From Choristocarpus tenellus KU-1152 (Eukaryota > Phaeophyceae), in NCBI GenBank assembly GCA_964200185.2, contig CAXNAD020000100.1, positions 1 through 29,794 of the forward strand: 29,794 nt of DNA, written 5' to 3'. The notes under the pieces are model-generated. The model had not been told where the DNA came from. It ran no database searches and was given only the letters and a program-made list of their open reading frames with translations. Made by a program: the position numbers and the translations under genes. This document shows, piece after piece, positions 20,521-29,794 of the stretch (position 1 is the first letter of the stretch; every line of letters starts with the position of its first letter).

Positions 20521-22161
20521 AGACAAGTGTATCACTTGAGATTAATGTACTAATGCTCCCAGACCTTACCTAGTTGAGGCCGTGTGATATGGTTGTGTGA
20601 AATGGACACTCTGCAAGATCCACCGTATGAACTGTCACTCCCATCTTCAACTAAGCTTCAAAACCAAGCGAATATTTATAATTCCATTGATTTATTGGTG
20701 CATTTCAAGTGCTACCCACTAAGGATAACAAGTACTATAGACGAAAAGCTAATAATATATGTAATAGTATTACTATCTGTTATTCTTTGTGTATGCTAGA
20801 CACTTTCCTTTAGTGCCTTCCTATCGAACAGAACAGTTGTTCACCACTGCAAACTCCTTCATCACATACTATATTAATAATGATATTTGGAGCATATACC
20901 TTGAAGTATTTTGCTCTCCGTTTCTTGGACTAAATTGTTCTCAGTGCTTGTTTCTTGGTGCCTGCACACTCTAGCATAAGACAAGGTTCTCTTAGTACAA
21001 AGTTTACTAATGACAATATGAGGCAATGCTCAGGAAATTCTAAATATCAGACAGAAATAACCTTTCTTATGGTGGATTTTATGATGATTACACTTTCCAT
21101 ACTACTGTAGTGCTTTGAGGACCATGACACCCATTTCCCTTCGATTTTAGAACAACGCTTTGAAGTATGTAAGATTCGTGTATATTAGCTTATTGCTCTC
21201 TCTACCAAGAAATCCCTCTTCCACCAAACACCCCCCCTCAAAAATTAAAAAAATCAGAGTGATCATATTACGACAGCAACACAGTAATGCCGCAGTAGTG
21301 TTGAATTCTGTTCGTGTTACACAACAGAATATCAACTCCAGCAGGCACACATCTTCTAAAAAATGCTTGTAGAAAGCAACAGCAACAGTTTTACCCTTAG
21401 AAATGCAGTCCCTTGCATTTGCGAGCTGCCCATTTCTAGTCTTAATGCCTTCAACTTTAGCAACAGAGCTTCAATCAGAGTCCAGCAATGTATGGACCGA
21501 TCTAGATACTATATCGTTCACCTATGCACCTCCCAAAAAATGTAGTGCCTAAAAATCAATTGAAAAGCTCGTACCCAATAAACTGGGTTTTCCACCAAAG
21601 AAGTCCTACTCACCCACGTCTCATATAAACAAATGAACTTTCCCTATAAAAAAACACACACACACTTTGTGGGGGTATTAATAGCTGCACGGAGCTCCAA
21701 GCCCACCTACAGCAAAATCTGATCTGTGCTTTGTTGTTGAAAAAAAAAGCAATTACTCCACAAGCAAGCCATGGAGATACCTTTCCAAAGAGGAAAACAC
21801 TCAGCAAAAAGAGCACACCAAATCCCACAACAAAAAACACATTTGTCGAATTGGAAGAGGGCCAAGGCCCCCTCCTTCGAACTCTAGAAAAAACACAATT
21901 CCAGGATGATCTGAAGTCTTGGCGCTAACAATTCACTACACTATTGTGCATATGCTGTAGCTTTCACAACAACACCATTGCCTTGTGGTCCTGGCAATGC
22001 ACAGCCATGAGCGATTTCTCAACTCTTCGACTCATGCCCAGACAGTTGCCCCCTAGAAAAAAAAAGGATGCACTGCACTACAAATATGATAATTGACACG
22101 AGCTCAAGTACTCTTTCTCCAAACGCAAAATTCCATAAATTGCCTATAATAGTTCATCATA
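20521..22161. other. Intergenic stretch, no gene recognised
   Basis: AT-rich, with only short open frames and no motif. It separates the LINE fragment from the 3' end of the VPS13-like gene. Confidence 0.5.
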
Positions 22162-22495
22162 TCAACCTAGCCCTGTTAGCCCCTGCAGCAAACGCGCCAG
22201 CTCCCAGCTGCATGACCTGCTCAGCACTGTGAGCTTAATAAGTAAGTCACCAACCACGACCTCTTCTTGCCCAAGTCGTCCAAGAGGTGCCTCTCTGTCT
22301 TCCTCCCCGACTGCTGCACCCCCTGGTCGTGCAGTGACTGCTACTGCTGAAATACCAGTAAATTGGTGTCGGGGCCGCCTCACAGCTCTGGTATTGAGGA
22401 TGAGCTCAGCTGGGACGTGCTCAGCACCCTGTTCCACCAGTGTAATATCTGAATGCTCGATCTGCATCCAGAGCTTCTCACAGCCACTTGCACCT
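22162..22495 (-). CDS. VPS13: VPS13-like terminal exon
   Basis: Acceptor TTTACAG at 22497-22496 joins in phase 2 to the previous exon, whose donor is TACCG/GTGAGC at 24341. It encodes about 110 residues: GASGCEKLWMQIEHSDITLV, AELILNTRAVRRPRHQFTG, an Ala/Gly/Glu-rich linker, then VVVGDLLIKLTVLSR and a Leu-rich end. In the family this position holds the PH-like tail. Here the tail is short and the homology is not obvious residue by residue, so the assignment rests on phase, orientation and composition. Confidence 0.65.
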
Positions 22496-25400
22496 CTGTA
22501 AAGGAAGATACTCTGCAAGTAGGTGTATCATTATGTGACAACAGCATCGTGAGTGTTTATAACAGCAGCTACTTGCAATTGAGAATAGCCTATTTTTTTA
22601 GGACAACTTTAAAGTAAACGAAAAACGCACCCAGAGTTTCATTTCAAGGATGCTGACAACTATATGCAAAATTCAGTCTATATTTCAAACATGTATAGGA
22701 TATTTTCTGAGTTGCATTGGAAAAGTTCCAAACAACAGAGAATTAAACGCTTTCAAGTCAAACTTAGAACTTCATCCATAGAAATCTGGGTGAATAGCAA
22801 AAGACTGCAAAGCAGACTTGAAATGTAAAACGGCAAAAACCTGGGTACCTCTCGTTTACTTTGGCTCTGATCGTATGCATAAGACTTCTTGCGTTCAGGC
22901 ACCACAACAGATTCACGCTTCTAGATAGTGCAGTCAGGTTGTGGTTGGTTGCTCAAATATTTTCGGAACACAGATGCACAATCAAGAGGAAACGATAAAC
23001 TTCAGAGCGGTGCAACATTGGACACCTGAACACGCAAGCGTCACATATTGTCTGTTGCACATATCTGAATTACTTGTCGCAGAGGCCAAGTAAGGATCCT
23101 GCAACGTTACTGACACTTCTATATGACCCCTTTGTTCTTCTACCTTACAGTTTATTACTAGACAGAAACACAAGAGCTCTTAACAACAAGAGTATGTTGC
23201 AGGTGCAAAGCGGAGCTTTCCTAAATTGCAGAGTGGAGCATTGTTTGCATCTGTTATGCTTGCATGCACTACCTAGACTCATGGATCTGGTGCAAGGGCA
23301 CTATTTCCTGTCCAATTGCATGAGGGTTGTTCTCATGAAATCAGCCATTGTCGAGTTTAAGCAGCTACCGCTTTGTGTAGATAGGTTTCGACATACAAGT
23401 TGACGGGGCTGGGTGCGCTACACCTCACTGTACTTCAATGGCAAATTGTATATCGGTATCTCCAAATTAAATACACACCTTGTTTGAAAGAATTATCATG
23501 ACAGGAATGTCTGCCCTGCTGTAGGAAGCATGGCTGCACATGGCTTGTGTCTGATAGAGGAAATCATGATCTGGGGGGAGGAGGCTCCACCTGGCATATT
23601 CACATACATCCAGAGTCAGAATGGAAATGTTTAAGAGATTGATGTAAATATCCTTTGCACGGATACTTAACTTACTTGAGAAATGTGTTGAGTTCTCCAG
23701 TTACAATTTGTCTGCAATATCAAGTTCGACTTAGTACTCCAGGTTAAAGGGACTAGAGTCAGAAGGGGTGATGATTAGTGCAGGTGGAACACTGCAATAC
23801 AACGTGTTAGGAGACCCACTCACAAGGCACAACTCATGCCTAAATCAAAGTTGAACAATTTGACTTCACGCATCAAGTGATGACAGGCAACTATAAAAAG
23901 GAGTGCAATGGGAGGTTGGAGATTGAGGAGTCGTCGTAATATTAACACCCTATCAAGAAATACTGTTGAACACTCTCAGCACATGTACAATAACTCGGGT
24001 TACACCATGTTTCTACCCTTGAAACTATATACTTCAAAATATATCAGAGTGGTTGAGGTAGTGTGATCATTCTAGACATTCAAAGCTCAAGGCAACATAA
24101 AATTAATCTGTAGTACTAAATGGTATCTGAAGATTGATCCAGAATTTCTCACGGTGCTCCTAGCAGTGAGGTAACCAATAAAAAAAAAAGACGAAGTATT
24201 TTAATATCAAGCACTACAAACTTAGAAGCATTTTTTATCAAGTCTACAATTCTCTGTTGCCATCAGTCACCTCCCCTCCATCTGTCTTTCCTTCCCCAAC
24301 CCTGCCCGAATTGAGTGTAGTCTCCACTATCAATGCTCACCGGTACCACAAGTCTGTGTTGAGGTGACACAGCACTGGATTGGCGGCAGCTGCTGGTGTT
24401 GCGTGCTGCCACTCACTATTGACCCCTGTGCTGGCAATCAGGGACTGAGATGTGCGATGTACCTAAAACAGGGATGGGCATCATCAAGGGCATATACATG
24501 GGGGAGGAGTGAGATGCAATGGGTTTGAGGCTCGGACAAAAGGTTCTCAGAAGAAACACGGCCCTTGTGTGTTTGAACACCCCAATCAAAGAAGAGTGTG
24601 GGTATTGCGAGCAAGATGATAATAAATTACCCTGAATGCATGCTATACTATTGCACTACTCCAGCATACTTGATAGCCTTTCCAGCAGTGCATATTGAAC
24701 TACCACATAATCACAGTAAGGTATCCCTGCTGTTCAAAAAAGCACCAAGCCCAGCCTTCACCTTGTACCTGCCCCAAAACAAAAGCTCTTCTGAGTGTGG
24801 AACTGTATCACAGACAAATAGCTCAACTTCCACAAAATTCCGTATGATTTGCTGGACAGAAAATCCAAGACCTTGACATGTGCTATTCGTACCTTTCAAG
24901 GAACTGATGCGCCTCTTGGCGTTGACTCAATCATTGCACACGAGCACACCTACCTCTTAACGTTTGGAATAAGTGCTGAATAAGTATCCCATGGTCCGAG
25001 CCCACATGCAAAAGGGGATTGCTCCCTAAAAAGAGCTCTACAACTCTTATGTGCCCTGGAGTACTTCAAACGGGAAAGGTTCATCATTATAGTACTACCA
25101 CCAAATCACACAAGTCACGAAGACATCGACATACCCCCAACTGCAAACATTAGTCATGGCAATGACCGGTTCCTACTAGAGCCCATTACAATAGGTATTA
25201 GACACACATAAATCAAAGGTGTGGCAAAGTAAAGGTATCGCAGCAAGTAAGGTAAGTATAATTTCGTCCATACTAGACTTAACTCTACCATACGCACCTA
25301 CCTAAACAGGCCATCTTATCCAGCCATCAGTTAACGGAAAATGTGTTGCCATTACTACATATTGATCTCTTACCAAGCTCATTGTCCCCGCAATGGGGCG

Positions 25401-28400
25401 CATGACACCGCTCCCACCCCCAATGGTCCTTGACAAAGTAGCAGTGAGTCCAGAGACAGAGGACAATGCGCCCGCAGAGCCGTGTCGCACAAGGGATGAT
25501 AGCCCCAAGTAGCTTGCACGGAGTGTGGCAAAAGGACCCTGATCACGCCAATATGGAGAGGGTGACAGTCATCATTAAAAGGTCAATAAACGAGTTGTTG
25601 CTGTTGTTGGGCTAAGGCACTGGGTAGGTTTTGAACCATCTATCGATAGTAACAAGGAGGAAAAGCAAGGCTGTATGGAGGAAGGTGATTTTGGGTGGAC
25701 AACCATAGAAGGTAGGTTACGAAAGTAATCGAAGGGGTGGGGTTGGAAAGGGCGGAGCAGAAAAGGGTGTGTGGGGAATGAGGGGTTTTGAATCAAACTC
25801 GTTGAGAGTTGGGTCATATTCTGCACTACAGATAGAGTGCTCTGATGTATGGGCTGGGTTGTGGCATTTTGGTACAAAAATGTTGTGTACTCTCCGTCCT
25901 TTGCATTAATAGTAGTAACCAAATCATACCTGTGGAAGTGCCCGAATTGGCAATGAAAATAGGTCATATACCCCCCTTCCCCACTCCGTGAGAAGGATTG
26001 TGGGGCTGCCAATGGCTTGCAGAGATCCCACCACCGCCAACGACTGAAGCATGGCATCTGCAGCATAGTTGGAAAAAATCCACTCTGCTATGGCTTCAGG
26101 CCGGGCAAATACCCCTCTGAGGGACACCGGCTGGAGGAGAAGGCGAGACTTGTCCAGGGCCACAAAGACCTTGCAAGCATCAATTATATTCAGCAAGCAC
26201 ACCAAAATGAAGTGTGAGGGGAGACGGCAGTGTACTGCAGTGTGTCAAAGTAAACGAGAGGTACCCAGCTTTTGGCTGTTTGGCATTTTAAGTCTGTTTT
26301 TCAACCTTTTGCGATTCACTCATATTTCTATTGATGAAGTTCTAAGTTTGACTTAAGAGCATTCATTTCTCTATTGTCTGAACTTTTCAGACACAATTCA
26401 GAATGTATCCTATACACATTTGTAAAAAATAAATAAATCGATTCTAACACATATTTTGTCATCATCCTTGAAATGCAACTCTGGACAACTCTCGTTTACG
26501 GTGACTCAGTGGTATCGCATTAGGAGTGAGGCATGTCTGGCGTGGCTGTGTGGGTGATAAGGAGGGATTACAAAGAGTCACGGATAATGCTCAGGTCTGA
26601 GAGAGATATGTCAAAAATAGAGGGCAACAACAAAAATATTTGCTTCGAACCATTCCAGTCAAATAGTAAGGAAAGACTGGAGCACAGTGCATAGACGGGG
26701 ACATTGCTTCAATGCAAGGAGATGGCTGCGGATAAGGACATGGAATACAGAGGGAGCAATGCTTGATGTGCTGTGTGACAGAATGCAACATTTGCTATGA
26801 ATCTTTGCTTCCTTACCCATTGCATGCCCCTTTCAAGCTGCAGCACACACTACTACCGGTATTATGAATGTACATTACACGGGAACACAGATAATCAAGG
26901 CATACTACAACCAGAAAACAGACACTATCCTTCCAGCCTCCCTCTCTTGCTACCTGCTTTCCCGGGATGTGACCCAGCACCGTGGCACGCACCACCAATG
27001 TGCCAACATTTATTCGCTGCACAAAGAGAAGAGGCGCCATGCTCGCATGCAGTACTGCTGGGAGCTGCAGTGGAGCCAATCGAATTACTTCAAGGTCCAT
27101 GGGACTTGACAAATTGTCGACGTCTGAGCATTTTGTTTCACTTCTAATGGCCTGACTGCTCCAGGAGGGAAAGCGATGAATATGTTTGGGGCGGCACAGA
27201 AGGAGTAGAGGAAAGGAAGGGGGAGTGCGCTTAGCAAGCTACCAGGGTAATACAACAGTGTTGAGGATTTGCTGTCAACAAAATTGGTATGCTTGTAAAG
27301 CTGTGAACAGCTTTTCATATCCCACAACAACGGGACATTTTGGAAAAAAAACAATGTTTTTGCTTATGTGAGCAGTACCTAGAACCCTGAACCCACCATT
27401 GACTACCCTCATTATGAATGCAACCAACATCAACAACACAATTCACACTAAGAAAGACTGAGGGGACAAAACAACAAGAGAAGTGCTCTGCATACTAATA
27501 CATCAAGTGATCTTCTGGCAGAGGTTCAGAAGAAAATATCACTTAACTCCTTTTGGTCAGGTGCAGAAGAAACAAATGGTCAGGTGCAACATAGCTAGCC
27601 AAGGGAAGTAAAAGGGTGAAGGTTGCAGGGCACTATTCAGAAGTGGTGGGGCATGCGTCATTTAGTACAATCAACCACTTTGAAACAAAAGGCTGTGTAT
27701 GTTCTGTCCAGTACTATCGTATGCAGTTACAATAAGCTGTAGATGATGGCATGAATCTTCATGCAAACGAGACAATACAGAACCATAACAGTCCTATATA
27801 GCCAAAGCACATACACAGATTTCTACCTACTCAATTTTCTTGAGGGGCTACAGAGGAACAACAGGTACATAGAGCAGAAGTACAGCAAAGGGGATTTCTC
27901 CACACCATAGCCACGGGTCAAACACTGCCGTAGTGCTCCAGATCGTTTTTCACTTGTCATTAAAATGTGTACCATAGCAGCTATTCCATCCCCCAGGTGT
28001 CGAGGTACCTGAGCCTCTCCAAGAGGTGCAGTAAAGGGGGGACCAGGGACTCCTCTAGGCATACATCCACAGGGGCACAGTCAAGGGAGATCACCTCCAG
28101 GTAACGAGGAACACCACTCTCGACAAGAGGTTCCGCCAGGACCTTATTGAAAAAAAGAAAGAAAATCGAGTCTCGTCAAATGTTCACGTATTTTACCCGC
28201 AATTGAATCAATAACTACTCTAGTAGCACACATCACAAACTACTTCGCAAAAAGTTATCGCTATTTCCAGGTTTGAAGCACCTACAATACACAATAAGTC
28301 AAAGTAAACGAGAGGAGCCCATCTTTTGATCGCCTTGCCTTTTAAGCCACTTTTTTTTTTTAATCTTCGGCAATTCACCCATATTTCAATGGATTAAGGA

Positions 28401-29275
28401 CTAAAATTGATTTGAGAGCGCCCATTTCTCTTTTCTGTGAAAATCTTCGACAAAAGTCAGCAAATTCCCTACATACATACATTGGTACAAAAGGCCGAAA
28501 TTTGGGACATATTTGTCAGCATCCTAAAAATGCAACCCTGGGTACATGTCGCTTACTTTGACTCAACATCGAAGAGCAATACTGTGCAAGCCTTACCTTA
28601 TACCCAACTCATGTATCTATGTGTAAGTCAAGAATTTAAATATAGACATAGAAAATAAAACTGTCCCACGGGCTATTTGGAAGAATGAACAACGTGGTCA
28701 AAACATCCATACGAAAATATGGTAGAACCACAAGAGTATAGAATTTGTGTTCTGGAGCATTACTGTTTGAGGAAGTCTATCAGAAAATGCGAAAAGAATC
28801 TATGTCAATTTCTCAAGTGAACCTTCACTGCGGTAGTATCTCAAAATAGTGGAGATTTCATCGCACACATACACACACACAAAACACATGCTTCTGATCC
28901 AAAGTTAATATGGCATGGCAGCACCATGAAGATCCAATGAGGTGCCTGGGTGACTACCTAGCAACGATAAATACCTCTGCAACCTCCAACCCCAATCTCA
29001 TAAGATTAATACACTTGTTTAGATATTTCGGCACACAACAAGCTCTCCAACAAATGTATGCCTCATGTCCTGCCCACCATGGAAAAGGCAATGAATGGAT
29101 CATCATTAAGATCACTCCCTTCAATACCACCACCGCCAACAGGATGTTCCTCTTCAGTGCCCTGCTTTACCCCTCCGCTGCTTCTCCCCACCCCATCAGC
29201 ACTGTCCACGCCTTGACCTTTACCCTGGAAGCAAAATACCACTGGAAGCTTGTGCCCTGGGGCATGGTTATCCAC
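22162..29275 (-). CDS. VPS13: VPS13-like lipid-transfer protein, C-terminal part (5' end off window)
   Basis: VPS13 proteins are long bridge-like channels that move phospholipids between organelle membranes at contact sites. Exons: 29275-29078, 28142-28009, 27155-26954, 26169-25930, 25538-25374, 24462-24341 and 22495-22162. They add to 1395 bases (464 codons and TGA) in frame through all six junctions. Family hallmarks in order: VDNHAPGHKLPVVF (the VPS13 'DNQL...PVVL' site), PRYLEVISLDCAPVDVCLEE, MDLEVIRLAPLQLPAVLHAS, then MLQSLAVVGSLQAIGSPTIL with GRGVYDLFSLP (residues about 218-253), matching the family's 'GSLxLLGNPxGL...GVxDFFYEP'. Next come LGLSSLVRHGSAGALSSVSG, RPIAGTMSL/VHRTSQSLIAS, and a tail of about 110 residues to the stop at 22164-22162. 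This corresponds to the ATG2/VPS13 C-terminal helical region and the final PH-like part. Paralogue cannot be told. The first exon listed may not be the first in the gene, and the 27155 acceptor has an alternative at 27143. Confidence 0.88.
22607..22866 (-). mobile_element. MITE-like element, copy 1 (last VPS13 intron)
   Basis: About 260 bp, bounded by inverted repeats that read AAAGTAAACG at the left end and CTCTCGTTTACTTTGGCT at the right end. In reverse complement it aligns along its length with copies 2 and 3. For instance, GATGAAGTTCTAAGTTTGAC is identical in copies 1 and 2. No coding capacity. No target duplication is evident. Confidence 0.8.
22867..24340. other. Remainder of the 1.8-kb VPS13 last intron
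   Basis: Apart from MITE copy 1 to its left, this intron holds a 109-codon plus-strand open frame (23074-23403) and more coding-like blocks to about 23640, none with a recognised motif. They could be old transposon sequence. I see no exon that fits the VPS13 frame. Confidence 0.4.
26243..26506 (+). mobile_element. MITE-like element, copy 2, with target duplication
   Basis: 264 bp starting TGTCAAAGTAAACGAGAG and ending CTCTCGTTTACGGTGACT, near-perfect terminal inverted repeats. It is flanked on both sides by CAGTG (26238-26242 and 26507-26511), a perfect 5-bp target-site duplication. It sits in the intron between the VPS13 exons ending 26954 and starting 26169, only about 70 bases from the acceptor. 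No open frame of note, so it is non-autonomous. Confidence 0.85.
28297..28563 (+). mobile_element. MITE-like element, copy 3
   Basis: 267 bp starting AGTCAAAGTAAACGAGAGG and ending ATGTCGCTTACTTTGACT. The flanks CAATA (28292-28296) and CAACA (28564-28568) match at four of five positions, compatible with a decayed 5-bp duplication. The internal sequence aligns with copy 2. It lies in the VPS13 intron between exons 29078 and 28142. Confidence 0.82.
28860..28887. repeat. AC microsatellite in VPS13 intron
   Basis: Interrupted (AC)n tract, about nine units, with one T interruption. Confidence 0.7.
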
Positions 29276-29794
29276 CTGACAAAAGAACCATGCAAAGACC
29301 AAGAGAAAGGAGACATGGCACCAAAAGCAATATTTGACATGAACACAACAGTCTTACATAGATAAGACTCTTTGGGCCAATGGGATGCTTCTGTGAGGCA
29401 ACCTCCTCCATCCCCCCCAAAATGGAATGGTTCCAAAGCGCACAGCAGATGGATAAACACATACCTGTAACACATTCCTATAACACATACCTATCCCACC
29501 TAAAAAGCAAGTAAGCATAAATAAGCAGCTATATAATTCTTTGGACAAATTGCTTTAAGGTCAGTCACAGGTGTTGAAGTCCTGCTGTTGAGGATCTATC
29601 CCAAAGAGTGAAAATGTCTCTGTTGTATGGGAACAGAACTTAGATTTAAATAAAGCACCCGTGTGCACAAGTGCAGCACGAAGTGAAGCGGGTAAACCTA
29701 AGCAACCCCCCCCCACCCCCCCCCACCCCCCCTCTCATAGGCACACATTACCTAACATTTTCTTCCATGAGGGGGTAAAATAACCATCAGACAG
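29276..29794. other. Upstream intron of the VPS13-like gene
   Basis: The first exon placed (start 29275) follows a good acceptor, CTTTTGTCAG, so this stretch should be intron or contain a small exon I could not recognise. No block in it matches the expected upstream VPS13 sequence. Confidence 0.5.
29706..29732. repeat. Interrupted poly-C tract (G-run on the gene strand)
   Basis: Runs of nine, nine and seven C separated by single A. On the minus strand, which is the transcribed sense of the VPS13-like gene, these are G runs that could form a quadruplex. Confidence 0.85.

Noticed and set aside
23074-23403. 109-codon plus-strand open frame inside the last VPS13 intron
   Set aside because: No family motif and antisense to the gene; probably chance or old repeat DNA.
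1-29794. CRISPR array, operon, phage or plasmid features
   Set aside because: No regularly spaced repeats, ribosome binding sites or tightly packed genes. Introns and retroelements show nuclear eukaryotic DNA.

Overview
This is a piece of a eukaryotic nuclear genome. No prokaryotic gene structure, operon or CRISPR is visible. Two genes, both on the minus strand, can be assembled exon by exon with matching splice phases. One is a complete seven-exon tRNA pseudouridine synthase of the PUS1/TruA family (12740 down to 7036, 445 codons plus stop). The other is the 3' part of a VPS13-type bridge-like lipid-transfer protein gene (seven exons, 29275 down to 22162, 464 codons plus stop), whose 5' part lies beyond the right edge. 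Introns are long (about 0.3-1.9 kb) and almost all GT-AG. The mixture of long introns, AC microsatellites and decayed Ty3/gypsy, Ty1/copia and LINE elements suggests a repeat-rich protist or alga. The LINE reverse transcriptase reminds me of those in brown algae and other stramenopiles, but this is an impression and not a taxonomic call.

Layout. 1-2166: decayed Ty3/gypsy element on the plus strand (integrase core, then a probable LTR with a TATA box). 2167-4626: no gene seen. 4627-6440: two coding-looking minus-strand exons that I cannot name, with a small dispersed repeat between and around them. 7036-12740: PUS1. 12741-16200: no recognisable gene. About 16200-17610: decayed Ty1/copia reverse transcriptase-RNase H, plus strand. 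18403-19118: three phase-compatible minus-strand exons, possibly PEX16-like (weak). 19735-20520: decayed LINE reverse transcriptase, plus strand, with an internal duplication. 22162-29275: VPS13-like gene. Three copies of an approximately 265-bp terminal-inverted-repeat element (MITE-like) lie in three different introns of this gene.

The two named genes are unrelated in function: one modifies tRNA uridines, the other moves lipid between membranes. I see no gene cluster or new molecular system. The most interesting observations are the MITE family in the VPS13 introns (one copy with a perfect 5-bp target duplication), an apparent GA-AG intron in PUS1, and a low-complexity insertion of about 165 residues inside the PUS1 catalytic domain.
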